21,199 nt of DNA from Candidatus Gastranaerophilales bacterium (GTDB lineage: Bacteria; Cyanobacteriota; Vampirovibrionia; Gastranaerophilales; Gastranaerophilaceae). The stretch is from the NCBI GenBank assembly GCA_003150395.1, contig QAMI01000043.1, positions 1 to 21,199 on the forward strand, given 5' to 3'. The notes under the pieces are model-generated. The model saw only the letters and a program-made list of their open reading frames with translations, had not been told where the DNA came from and did no database searches. Shown in pieces: positions 1-7,297 of the stretch (its first letter is position 1; each line of letters opens with the position of its first letter). Both the position numbers and the translations under genes were made by a program.

Positions 1-254
1 GCTCTGAAAGCCAGCAATACTTTTTTAATTATCTGATTTTTTTCTTCCTCTGTTTTTGCATTAATCTTTGAAATCCAATTTTTAGGTAAATTACCTGCAA
101 TTCCGTCGGAGGCTTTGTCGTTTTCAAAGACTGCAGCAATTTCTTTTTGTGTGGAAACAAAAGTTTTTCTGAAAACATCCGTTGCGCCTGTGAATGTTAT
201 TTTATCAGCAAAACAAGGAACAGACTTATAATCTGTTCCAAAAGATTGTTTCAT
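1..254 (-). CDS. Hypothetical protein with N-terminal F-T-G motif, 3' end cut by the window edge
   Basis: The minus strand is open from an ATG at 254 to the window edge, giving 84 codons that begin MKQSFGTDYKSVPCFADKIT. Residues 21-23 are FTG, followed by ATDVFRKTF and a Lys/Glu-rich stretch. I do not recognise a named family. The F-T-G near the N-terminus matches the F-S-G and F-T-G of the two proteins at 7298-8865, a trait I associate with Gastranaerophilales hypotheticals. No transmembrane segment or signal peptide is visible in the part present. The start is uncertain: no Shine-Dalgarno is visible, and an in-frame GTG at 284 is an alternative. It lies 98 nt downstream of tsaD on the same strand, so it may or may not share its transcript. 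That it is a real gene is inferred from sensible composition and the shared motif. Confidence 0.6.
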   Translation of the reverse strand, partial: MKQSFGTDYKSVPCFADKITFTGATDVFRKTFVSTQKEIAAVFENDKASDGIAGNLPKNWISKINAKTEEEKNQIIKKVLLAFR

Positions 255-352
255 TGTTAAGTTTGTAGTCCCAAGATTTATCACAATCAAATAAAACCAT
301 TCAAACCTGAAATTTGCCACTTTAATAGTGTAAATTTTACAATTATTAATAT

Positions 353-1429
353 TTATTTAACACGCGAGAAAACTTCAACGTCCACATCATCAAAAGTGTT
401 TGTGTTGAAATAAGCACAAGATGCAACCATCGCCGCATTGTCGGTACAATATTTCATAGGCGGTGCAAAAACACTGTATCCGTCTTTTTCAAAGTCAAAA
501 ATCTTTTTGCGGATTTCTGAATTTGCGGCAACTCCGCCCGCAATGACAACCTGTTTATAACCACGTTCTTCAACTGCTTTTTTAAGCTTTCTGGATAAAG
601 TTTTTGAAACTCTTTCCTGAAAACTTGCACAAACATCTTTTACGATATTTTCCGGCAGCTCATCAGAGTTATTTTCAGCTTTTAAGGTTTTCACAAGCCT
701 TAAAACTGCGGTTTTTAATCCGCTGAAACTGAAATTATAACCGTCGACTTTGCCTTCTGGAAGCTGGTAAGCCTTTGGATTACCTTCTTGCGCCAGTTTA
801 TCCAATCTAGGGCCTCCCGGATATGGAAGTCCGATTAATCTGGCAACTTTGTCGTAAGCTTCTCCAACTGCATCGTCGATTGTTTCTCCAAGAATTGCCT
901 GCTTTGAATAGGATTCGACATCAATAATTTGAGTATGTCCGCCGCTCACTAAAAGCGCCATAAACGGAGGTTTTAAATCTGTATCAAGATAATTTCCGCA
1001 CAGATGAGCGTTTAAATGATTTACCCCGATAAAAGGCTTGTCGTATACAAGCGCCAATGTTTTTGCGGCATTAAGCCCGACAAGAAGACATCCTACAAGC
1101 CCTGGCCCTACAGTTCCGGCAAATGCTGTAATATCTTTTGGTTCAATTCCTGCGTTTTCTTTTGCCTGTCGGAAAGCTTCTTCAATTACAATATTTATGC
1201 TTTCCATATGTTCTCTTGCCGCAATCTCCGGGATAACTCCGCCGTATTGCGCGTGGGTTTTAATTTGTGAGGCAACCACATTTGCAATAACTTCGCGTCC
1301 GTTTTTTACAATTGCGCAAGCGGTTTCATCACAGCTTGATTCAATTGCCATTATATAGTTGTCATATCCGCTTTCAGGGCCAATTTCTATTTTTTCTTGC
1401 GAAAATAATGTCTTTTTTATGTTTTTCAT
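353..1429 (-). CDS. tsaD: tRNA N6-adenosine threonylcarbamoyltransferase TsaD
   Basis: TsaD (Gcp/Kae1/YgjD family) transfers threonylcarbamoyl from threonylcarbamoyl-AMP to A37 of ANN-decoding tRNAs, working with TsaB and TsaE, neither of which is in this window. The 358-residue product shows the family landmarks in order: ESSCDETA (30-37), VIPEIAAREH, the metal-binding pair H138 and H142 in NHLNAH, VSGGHTQI (161-168), FSFSGLKTA (233-241), AGGVAAN, and CTDNAAM with the third metal ligand D330. It carries about 25 extra residues ahead of the usual start, which normally sits just before (I/E)ESSCDET. M27 at 1351 would remove them, but neither start has a Shine-Dalgarno. A TATAAT box 9 nt before the first ATG suggests a short or absent leader. 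Function is very secure; the exact start is not. Confidence 0.96.
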   Translation of the reverse strand: MKNIKKTLFSQEKIEIGPESGYDNYIMAIESSCDETACAIVKNGREVIANVVASQIKTHAQYGGVIPEIAAREHMESINIVIEEAFRQAKENAGIEPKDITAFAGTVGPGLVGCLLVGLNAAKTLALVYDKPFIGVNHLNAHLCGNYLDTDLKPPFMALLVSGGHTQIIDVESYSKQAILGETIDDAVGEAYDKVARLIGLPYPGGPRLDKLAQEGNPKAYQLPEGKVDGYNFSFSGLKTAVLRLVKTLKAENNSDELPENIVKDVCASFQERVSKTLSRKLKKAVEERGYKQVVIAGGVAANSEIRKKIFDFEKDGYSVFAPPMKYCTDNAAMVASCAYFNTNTFDDVDVEVFSRVK

Positions 1430-1438
1430 TGTAAATTT

Positions 1439-1444
1439 ATTATA
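1439..1444 (-). promoter_or_regulatory. Putative -10 box of tsaD, very close to the start codon
   Basis: A perfect TATAAT on the minus strand ends 9 nt before the tsaD ATG at 1429. A weak -35 candidate (TTTGCT) lies 16 nt upstream. Transcription from here would leave only a few untranslated bases. There is no purine-rich ribosome-binding sequence in that space. Confidence 0.45.
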
Positions 1445-1487
1445 TCACAAAAATCTTTAAAGCAAAACAGATGCAAGGGATAAGTGC

Positions 1488-1516
1488 TTGCATTTCTTGC
1501 AAGTCTTTGTTAATAT
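1488..1516 (+). promoter_or_regulatory. Putative obgE promoter overlapped by a palindrome
   Basis: TTGCAT (1488-1493) and TAATAT (1511-1516) are separated by exactly 17 nt, a good sigma70-type match. The inverted repeat CTTGCA-N5-TGCAAG (1487-1503) covers the -35 box and the start of the spacer, where a repressor would block polymerase. The predicted start near 1523 gives a leader of about 100 nt ahead of obgE. Confidence 0.5.
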
Positions 1517-1579
1517 ACCCGAGTGCATTATTCGTTTAAAGCCGATAAAATGTGTGTATCAAAAGTTAGAAGAAATTTT

Positions 1580-1618
1580 ATGAAAGGCGCTTCTACAAAT
1601 ATTGTAAGCTATATTTAA
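1580..1618 (+). CDS. Possible 12-codon leader ORF coupled to obgE
   Basis: An ATG at 1580, with the purine-rich AGAAG upstream, opens a frame encoding MKGASTNIVSYI. Its stop ends at 1618, two bases before the obgE ATG at 1621. obgE itself has no visible Shine-Dalgarno, so ribosomes ending this short frame could reinitiate on obgE. This is an inference from spacing only; the peptide matches nothing I recognise and chance is a fair alternative. Confidence 0.25.
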   Translation: MKGASTNIVSYI

Positions 1619-1620
1619 AA

Positions 1621-2904
1621 ATGCAGTTCTTAGATAAAACAAAAATAAAAATAGTTTCAGGCAAAGGCGGCAACGGTATGGTTGCATGGCGCCGTGAAAA
1701 ATATGTTGATAAAGGCGGCCCAGCCGGCGGAGACGGCGGAAAAGGCGGCGATATTTATTTGATTGCCGATGAAAATATGTCGACATTGATGGATTTTAAA
1801 TACAAATCGGTTTTTAAAGCCGAAAGCGGTGAGAATGGCGGAATTAAAAACTGTCACGGACATTGGGCGAAGGATTTAGTAATAAAAGTTCCGGTTGGAA
1901 CAGTCGTGATTGATGTTAAATCAGGTAACGTGATTGCTGATTTAAAGGAAAACGAACAAAAAGTTCTTGCCGCAAAAGGCGGGCGCGGCGGACGCGGCAA
2001 TGCACGATTTGCTACCGCCCAAAAACGTGCGCCTCAATTTTGCGAACCGGGTGAGCCGGGAATTGAACGAGAATTAATTCTTGAGTTGAAATTAATTGCT
2101 GATGTAGGGCTTCTGGGAATGCCGAATGCCGGAAAATCTACATTAATCAGCAGGATAAGCTCTGCAAAACCAAAAATTGCAGATTATCCTTTTACGACGC
2201 TTGTTCCAAACTTGGGTGTTGTTAAAGGGCTTAACGGCGACGGTTTTGTGGTTGCGGATATTCCGGGGCTTATTGAAGGAGCATCTGAGGGCGTCGGCTT
2301 GGGACATGATTTCTTACGCCACGTTGAAAGATGCAGATTTCTTGTTCACCTTGTGGATTTGACGGAAGAAAACCCGTTTGATAATTACAAGATTATTAAT
2401 AATGAACTTGAAAAGCATTCGGAGCGTTTGGCTTCGCTTTATCAGATTATTGCGCTTAACAAAATAGACGCGGTTGATGATGATAAGAAAAAAGAAATGC
2501 TTGACCTTTTTAAAACTGAGTCTGATGATGTTTTCATGATTTCAGCAGTTACAGGCGAAGGCATACCGGAACTTGTAAACTTCATGTCTGAAATGGTTGA
2601 TAAAATAGAAAAACCGATTTCAGATATTGTTGTTGAAGAGGATTTAGGCGCATTTGACAACGATGACAGCGAATATGAAATTTCTAAAGCTGCAAAAGAC
2701 ACTTTTGTAATCGTTGGCGGCAAAATAGGACGACTTGCAAAAGTTACTGATGAAAGAAATACTGAGCAGGTAATAAGATTTCAGAATATTTTGACCGGAA
2801 TGGGAGTTTTTGACAAACTCAAATCAATGGGAGTCAAAGACGGAGACACGATTATTGTCGGTCATTTGGAATTTGCGTATTATGCCGACGAGTTTTACGG
2901 GTAG
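1621..2904 (+). CDS. obgE: Obg-family GTPase (ObgE/CgtA), ribosome assembly
   Basis: Obg is an essential GTPase that binds the 50S subunit late in its assembly and links growth to nucleotide levels. The 427-residue product has all three domains. The Gly-rich Obg fold (about 1-159) includes GGPAGGDGGKGGD and GGRGGRGNARF. The G domain carries GMPNAGKST (166-174), DIPG (213-216) and NKID (280-283). A C-terminal OCT domain spans about 352-427 with VGGKIGRLAKVTD and MGVKDGDTIIVGHLEF. The start ATG directly precedes the canonical MQFLDKTKI N-terminus, so it is secure although no Shine-Dalgarno is visible. It is divergent from tsaD across a 191-nt gap. No convincing terminator follows. Identity is certain; regulation through the promoter palindrome or leader frame is inference. 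Confidence 0.97.
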   Translation: MQFLDKTKIKIVSGKGGNGMVAWRREKYVDKGGPAGGDGGKGGDIYLIADENMSTLMDFKYKSVFKAESGENGGIKNCHGHWAKDLVIKVPVGTVVIDVKSGNVIADLKENEQKVLAAKGGRGGRGNARFATAQKRAPQFCEPGEPGIERELILELKLIADVGLLGMPNAGKSTLISRISSAKPKIADYPFTTLVPNLGVVKGLNGDGFVVADIPGLIEGASEGVGLGHDFLRHVERCRFLVHLVDLTEENPFDNYKIINNELEKHSERLASLYQIIALNKIDAVDDDKKKEMLDLFKTESDDVFMISAVTGEGIPELVNFMSEMVDKIEKPISDIVVEEDLGAFDNDDSEYEISKAAKDTFVIVGGKIGRLAKVTDERNTEQVIRFQNILTGMGVFDKLKSMGVKDGDTIIVGHLEFAYYADEFYG

Positions 2905-2923
2905 CGTTGGGGCGCAGAACGTC

Positions 2924-2955
2924 AATAAGTAAATAGGTGAATAAGCGAATAAGTT
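2924..2955 (+). repeat. Four-copy 8-bp tandem repeat (AATARGNN)
   Basis: Four consecutive octamers read AATAAGTA, AATAGGTG, AATAAGCG and AATAAGTT, starting 19 nt after the obgE stop codon. No protein or RNA gene covers them. Copies differ mainly in the last two bases. The rest of the gap (2956-3089) holds nothing I can assign. Confidence 0.7.
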
Positions 2956-3089
2956 CATTTCATAATGCTGTAATCGTCGGATTTTACGAATATTTATTCT
3001 GTAAAGAACTTTTCACGTTTTACTTTTCACTTCTCCAAAACAAAATTTTAAATTCTGTCATTCTAAATATTAAGAAATGTAAAAATGAA

Positions 3090-3118
3090 TTCAAATATGG
3101 CTGAAATCCTGTTATACT
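3090..3118 (+). promoter_or_regulatory. Putative promoter of the repeat-motif protein gene
   Basis: TTCAAA (3090-3095) and TATACT (3113-3118) are 17 nt apart. The predicted start near 3125 falls on the first base of the (TATGG)4 repeat and leaves a leader of about 126 nt. The -10 match is good; the -35 matches four of six bases. Confidence 0.5.
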
Positions 3119-3124
3119 CTGCTG

Positions 3125-3154
3125 TATGGTATGGTATGGTATGGTTGGGTGGGG
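3125..3154 (+). repeat. Pentanucleotide repeat (TATGG)4 with two diverged units
   Basis: TATGG is repeated four times exactly (3125-3144), followed by TTGGG and TGGGG (3145-3154). The tract is strongly G-rich on the plus strand in an AT-rich surround and begins at the predicted transcription start of the next gene. A minus-strand frame through it encodes a Tyr-His-Thr-Ile-Pro run, which I take as a by-product. Confidence 0.85.
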
Positions 3155-3250
3155 TCGTGTAAATTTTGGGGAATAAATACCGTTAGTAGATATATAAGTG
3201 GTTTCGAAAACACGAGTGAAGTACAAAATTAACGAGAAAAGGAGCAACTT

Positions 3251-3619
3251 ATGGTTGACGGAATTAACAATGCACACGGTATTACGCCTCAATCAGGCAA
3301 AACAGTCAAAAAACAGGAAAAGACTGCACAAAAAGACAGTGCCTCAATCTTTAATAATAATGGCAAAGAAAAAATTGATTATAATCGTCTAGGTCAGGAC
3401 GCTCTCAATGGCGGATTTAATGTTCCCCTTCAAGTTACTGGCTGGGTATCTGTGGAAGATACGATAAGAGAACAAGGACCTTTGGAATATTCAGGTGATA
3501 ATGCTTTCTCACCTACTCTTGAAGGAAGCATTGGCAACAAGAACCCAATAAAATTAGATTATAATCGTATGGGTCAGGCAGCTTTAGAGGGCGGTCTAAA
3601 AGGAGCTTTAGATGAATAA
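3251..3619 (+). CDS. Small protein of unknown function with two DYNR-x-GQ-x-AL-x-GG motifs
   Basis: I do not recognise this 122-residue protein. It has no signal peptide or membrane segment. The N-terminus (1-40) is polar and Lys/Gln/Asn-rich, likely disordered. Two copies of one motif lie exactly 60 residues apart: KIDYNRLGQDALNGGF at 41-56 and KLDYNRMGQAALEGGL at 101-116. The stretch between them (PLQVTGWVSVEDTIRE...) shows no repeat. The start is well supported by AAGGAG at 3239-3244, six bases before the ATG. It stands alone, with its own promoter candidate upstream and a strong hairpin 6 nt after the stop. The conserved motif suggests a short binding module, but the function is open. Confidence 0.85.
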   Translation: MVDGINNAHGITPQSGKTVKKQEKTAQKDSASIFNNNGKEKIDYNRLGQDALNGGFNVPLQVTGWVSVEDTIREQGPLEYSGDNAFSPTLEGSIGNKNPIKLDYNRMGQAALEGGLKGALDE

Positions 3620-3625
3620 TTAAAT

Positions 3626-3655
3626 AATGCGCGGAGATTTATATCTCCGCGCATT
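3626..3655. terminator. Bidirectional hairpin between convergent genes
   Basis: A perfect 13-bp stem (AATGCGCGGAGAT / ATCTCCGCGCATT) with a 4-nt loop lies between the plus-strand gene ending at 3619 and the minus-strand gene ending at 3675. The T tracts on either side are weak, so termination is inferred from stem strength and position. Confidence 0.75.
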
Positions 3656-3674
3656 GAATTTAAGCATGTGATAA

Positions 3675-4343
3675 TCAAACAAGTCCTTCTTTTAATGCTT
3701 TTACAGCCGCCTGTGTTCGGTCATCTACCACAAGCTTTTGGATAATATTACAAACATGTGCTTTTGCAGTATGTTCGCTTATTGTTAATTCTTGCGCTAT
3801 TTCATTGTTCGATTTGCCATCTACCACAAGTTTTAATACTTCATACTCGCGCTGGGTAAGATTTGCGTGCTGTTCTTTAAACATTGCCCTTGACATCTGC
3901 CGCGGCGGGACAACACCGCAATTTTTTTCGCGTAAAATCGGTACTGCCTGCGGGTCAAGCCACATCGCACCATCCTTGACGGTTCTTATAATCATTTTTA
4001 AAATTTCCGTGTTAATATCCTTCATTACATACGCGCACGCCCCTGCGTGAAGTGCATCTATAACTTCATTTTCGGAAAGATGAGAGGTCAAAATTATTAC
4101 TCTTGCTTTTGAGTCGGTTTCAAGAATTTTTTTAGTAGCCTCGATTCCGCTCATATCAGGCAGCCCTATATCCATCAAGGTTATGTCAGGATGTACTGCT
4201 TTATATTTTTCTATTGCTTCGCGGCCGCTTTGAGCTTCTGCAATTATTTCAAGTTCAGGATGTTCTTCAAAAAGTGATTTTAAACCTACCCGCATAAGTT
4301 TTTGGTCTTCTACTAACAGGATTCGTATTGCCGAATTTGTCAT
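3675..4343 (-). CDS. NarL/FixJ-family response regulator, orphan
   Basis: A 222-residue two-component response regulator: receiver domain (about 6-122), linker, and LuxR-type DNA-binding helix-turn-helix (about 160-220). Receiver residues are intact: acidic pair E12/D13, phospho-acceptor D58 in LMDIGLPD, T86 and K108. The C-terminal domain shows LTQREYEVLKLV and NNEIAQELTISEHTAKAHV, the recognition-helix pattern of the NarL/FixJ class. The start has a strong GGAGGA a few bases upstream. There is no histidine kinase beside it. It is divergent from nadB and convergent with the repeat-motif gene. It is presumably phosphorylated by a kinase elsewhere and binds DNA as a dimer. Target genes cannot be told from sequence. 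Family assignment is secure, specific role unknown. Confidence 0.95.
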   Translation of the reverse strand: MTNSAIRILLVEDQKLMRVGLKSLFEEHPELEIIAEAQSGREAIEKYKAVHPDITLMDIGLPDMSGIEATKKILETDSKARVIILTSHLSENEVIDALHAGACAYVMKDINTEILKMIIRTVKDGAMWLDPQAVPILREKNCGVVPPRQMSRAMFKEQHANLTQREYEVLKLVVDGKSNNEIAQELTISEHTAKAHVCNIIQKLVVDDRTQAAVKALKEGLV

Positions 4344-4467
4344 ATTTCCTCCAATTCTGCTGAATATTACTATGCATTTTTATTTAAAAGCTTTTGGATG
4401 TCATTTAAATCAGCCGTAAGTAAAAATGCCGTATTTATATTGCGCGGAGTTTCTTTTTAAATAAAAT

Positions 4468-4496
4468 TTGATGTAAAATTAGCGTTTAGATATGAA
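4468..4496 (+). promoter_or_regulatory. Putative nadBC promoter
   Basis: TTGATG (4468-4473) and TATGAA (4491-4496) are 17 nt apart, 85 nt before the preferred nadB ATG. The -10 is only moderate. I see no recognisable riboswitch or clear operator in the remaining leader. Confidence 0.35.
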
Positions 4497-4581
4497 TTCT
4501 TAATAAAAAATTTATGTTGTGAGGTAGAAAAATAAAATCATTTAGGTTAAAATATTGAAGATAGAAAAAAGGGATATAATC

Positions 4582-6243
4582 ATGAAATACTCAAAATATT
4601 CGGCAGTAATAATAGGAAGCGGTATCTCAGGCTTATACGCAGCTTTGAAGCTTGAACAGCAGACAAAGTTTGCAGACGGAATTCTTCTAATAACCAAATC
4701 GCAGCTTGGCGAAAGTAATTCACGATACGCTCAAGGCGGTATGGTCGGGGTTTTGAAGGAAAATAAATCCGATTCAACAGCTTCCCATATAAGCGATACT
4801 GTTAAAGCCGGAGCTGGTTTGAGCGAACTTAATACCGTAAGATTTATTTCAGAAAATTCCGATAAAGTTATAAAAGATTTGCTGAATTTTGGCGTTGAAT
4901 TCGACAGAGATGAAAATAATAATTTAACCTTCACGCTTGAAGCCGCGCATAGTGTAAGAAGAGTTCTTCACTCTGGCGGCGATGCAACCGGAAGACGAAT
5001 TGAAGAAGCACTTGTTAAGAAAATCTCTTCAAACCAAAATATTGATATCTATGAAGAAACTCTTGCTGTTGAACTTTTGGTGGATGAAACAAATGAGTGT
5101 AAGGGTGTTATTGTATTTAATAATCTTACAGGTGAATATGAAGTTATTTATTCTTCCGCCGTAATTCTCGCAACAGGCGGAATCGGCCAGCTTTACAAAT
5201 ACACCACAAACCCTTCAGGTGCAACAGGGGATGGTATGGCGCTTGCTTTTAATGCCGGAGCTGTTATGCAGGATATGGAGTTTGTGCAGTTTCACCCGAC
5301 CGCATTAGCAATCGACGGGGAAGAAAACAGGTTTCTAATCTCTGAGGCTGTCCGCGGCGAAGGCGCAAAGCTCGTTGATGCTGATGGCAAAGAATTTATG
5401 CAGAAATATCATGAAAAACGTGAACTTGCACCGCGTGATATTGTGACACGCGCAAATTATTGCGAAATGCAAAAAAATCATTCAGAAAATGTTTATCTTA
5501 ATGCAACCTGCATAAATAAAGAAAAACTAGCCAAAAGATTTCCGACAATTTCAAAAAAATGTCTTGAGCATGGAATTGATATCGCAAAAGATTTTATTCC
5601 GGTTGCACCTGCGGCTCACTATATGATGGGCGGGATAAAAACTAATATTGAAGGGGAAACCTCTGTCAGAGGGCTTTATGCAATAGGTGAAACCGCTTCA
5701 ACCGGACTTCATGGCGGCAACAGGCTTGCGAGCAACTCTCTCCTTGAATGCGTTGTGTGTGCTTATGAAGCAGCAAATTATCTTAAAACACTTGAGCTTC
5801 AGCCGCCTAAACAAATCAGCGGAACTATAAAAGATATTATTGAAAAATATTCCGATGAGATTTATCTTGAAGAAATTGACGTTTCTCAAATGCGCAAAAA
5901 CCTTCAAAATATAATGTGGGATGGTGCAGGCATTTACCGAAGCAAAGAAACTCTCAAAAATGCTTTTGAAAAGATTGAACAGTTAAAACTGGATTTCCAT
6001 AGAACTGACAAATGCCTTTCTAAAGCAGAGTATGAATTTAAAAATATGCTGACCGTCGCAGAAATGGTTATAACTTCGGCATTAAAGCGTAAAGAATCTC
6101 GCGGGGCACATTTTAGAACTGACTTCACGCAGACAAATGATATGAGTTTTCATAGCTGTTTGACAAGGACTTCATTGGAGGATTCAAAAGCTTTCCTTAA
6201 AAAGCAGGATTCTGAAATAGAAAGATACCGCCAGATTAGATAG
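4582..6243 (+). CDS. nadB: L-aspartate oxidase NadB
   Basis: NadB is the FAD enzyme that oxidises L-aspartate to iminoaspartate, the first step of de novo NAD synthesis. The 553-residue product (from ATG 4582) has the dinucleotide-binding GSGISGLYAALKL (12-17 core), SRYAQGG (47-53), HSGGDATGR (130-138), VQFHPTALA, SEAVRGEGA, RELAPRDIVTR, and the PAAHYMMGG...GETASTGLHGGNRLASNSLLE region of the succinate dehydrogenase/fumarate reductase flavoprotein family. A helical C-terminal domain follows (about 440-530). A TTG at 4555 would extend it by nine residues, but the ATG has AAGGGA at good spacing and gives the normal N-terminus. It is followed 31 nt later by nadC. nadA (quinolinate synthase) is not in the window. 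Confidence 0.96.
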   Translation: MKYSKYSAVIIGSGISGLYAALKLEQQTKFADGILLITKSQLGESNSRYAQGGMVGVLKENKSDSTASHISDTVKAGAGLSELNTVRFISENSDKVIKDLLNFGVEFDRDENNNLTFTLEAAHSVRRVLHSGGDATGRRIEEALVKKISSNQNIDIYEETLAVELLVDETNECKGVIVFNNLTGEYEVIYSSAVILATGGIGQLYKYTTNPSGATGDGMALAFNAGAVMQDMEFVQFHPTALAIDGEENRFLISEAVRGEGAKLVDADGKEFMQKYHEKRELAPRDIVTRANYCEMQKNHSENVYLNATCINKEKLAKRFPTISKKCLEHGIDIAKDFIPVAPAAHYMMGGIKTNIEGETSVRGLYAIGETASTGLHGGNRLASNSLLECVVCAYEAANYLKTLELQPPKQISGTIKDIIEKYSDEIYLEEIDVSQMRKNLQNIMWDGAGIYRSKETLKNAFEKIEQLKLDFHRTDKCLSKAEYEFKNMLTVAEMVITSALKRKESRGAHFRTDFTQTNDMSFHSCLTRTSLEDSKAFLKKQDSEIERYRQIR

Positions 6244-6274
6244 CTGGAATAATTTATTACACAAGGAGATTAAG

Positions 6275-7105
6275 ATGTTAAACAAATTTATAATGGAAGA
6301 GCATGTAAAATCAGCACTGATTGAGGATATTGGCTATGGAGATATCACAACAGAAAATTTAGCTGAAGAAAACGATAAACTCAAAGGTTTTTTAAACACA
6401 AGAACTGACGGTGTTCTTTGCGGCGTTGAGGTTTTTAAAACAGTTTATAAATTACTTTCTGATGATGTAAAAATTGAATTTCATTTTAAAGAAGGTGACA
6501 AAATAAAAAAAGGCGACAAAATAGCAACTTTGTCAGGTCCGGCAAAAGAACTTTTGATGGGCGAAAGACTTTCTCTGAATTACATTCAGCGTATGAGCGG
6601 AATTGCAACAGAAACCTGCAAATACCAGGAGGCAATCGGTGATTATCCCGCCAAAATCGTTGATACAAGAAAAACTACTCCAAATTTCAGAATGTTTGAA
6701 AAACATGCAGTGAAAACAGGCGGCGGTGCTCTTCATAGATTTAATCTTTCTGATTGCGCTATGATTAAAGACAACCATATAAGGCTTGCCGGCTCAATTA
6801 CGAAAGCGGTTGAAAAATTGCGCAAAAATCTTTCTCATGCTCATAAGATAGAGGTCGAATGCGATACTCTGGAACAAGTTTCAGAAGCAATTCAGTGCAA
6901 AGCTGATATCATCATGCTTGATAACATGAGTATTGAAGATATGAGAAAAGCTGTAAAAATGATTAATCATCAGGCGATTGTCGAAGCAAGCGGAAATGTA
7001 AATCTTTCAACAGTGCGTGAAATTGCCTCAACGGGGGTTGATATAATATCGTCAAGCGCAATTGTTGCAAAAGCTCAAACTTTGGATATAGCCTTAGATA
7101 TTTAA
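6275..7105 (+). CDS. nadC: Nicotinate-nucleotide pyrophosphorylase (carboxylating) NadC
   Basis: NadC (quinolinate phosphoribosyltransferase) converts quinolinate and PRPP to nicotinate mononucleotide, CO2 and pyrophosphate. The 276-residue length is typical. Visible signatures: EDIGYGDITT near the N-terminus, ERLSLNYIQRMSGIAT, DTRKTTP (130-136), KTGGGALHRFNLSD, IKDNHI (164-169), EVECD (193-197), MLDNM (214-218) and EASGN (237-241), which together line the phosphoribosyl- and quinolinate-binding sites of the alpha/beta barrel. The start has AAGGAG seven bases upstream. It shares a transcript with nadB and is closed by a hairpin terminator downstream. Confidence 0.97.
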   Translation: MLNKFIMEEHVKSALIEDIGYGDITTENLAEENDKLKGFLNTRTDGVLCGVEVFKTVYKLLSDDVKIEFHFKEGDKIKKGDKIATLSGPAKELLMGERLSLNYIQRMSGIATETCKYQEAIGDYPAKIVDTRKTTPNFRMFEKHAVKTGGGALHRFNLSDCAMIKDNHIRLAGSITKAVEKLRKNLSHAHKIEVECDTLEQVSEAIQCKADIIMLDNMSIEDMRKAVKMINHQAIVEASGNVNLSTVREIASTGVDIISSSAIVAKAQTLDIALDI

Positions 7106-7138
7106 AAGATATAAAGTGTATAGTAAACACTAATTGTT

Positions 7139-7177
7139 AAGCGCGTTGGAATTAAAAACCAGCGTGTTTTCTTTATT
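7139..7177 (+). terminator. Rho-independent terminator of nadBC
   Basis: An 11-bp stem with a few G-T pairs (AAGCGCGTTGG / CCAGCGTGTT, 9-nt loop) is followed by TTCTTTATT. It lies 33 nt after the nadC stop. Confidence 0.75.
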
Positions 7178-7297
7178 AAGGGTATTTTTATTAAAAAAAT
7201 CAAACTGAATTGTAAACTTTTTTAAATAACGTGGCAAAAAAATTTTTCCTTTGATTTAAAATAAATGTACAGACTTTAGTAAACAATTTGGTGGAAC

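Noticed and set aside
1038..1358. Plus-strand frame opposite tsaD
   Set aside because: Opposite a highly conserved gene with all motifs in the minus frame; no start signal.
2901..2924. CGTT...AACG pairing after obgE as a terminator
   Set aside because: Only four base pairs and no T tract.
3020..3292. Minus-strand frame containing a Tyr-His-Thr-Ile-Pro repeat
   Set aside because: The peptide repeat is just the translation of the (TATGG) DNA repeat, and the frame runs into the well-supported gene at 3251.
7210..7262. Possible promoter of the F-x-G gene pair (TTGTAA, TAAAAT)
   Set aside because: The two boxes are too far apart to work together and neither has a suitable partner at 16-18 nt.
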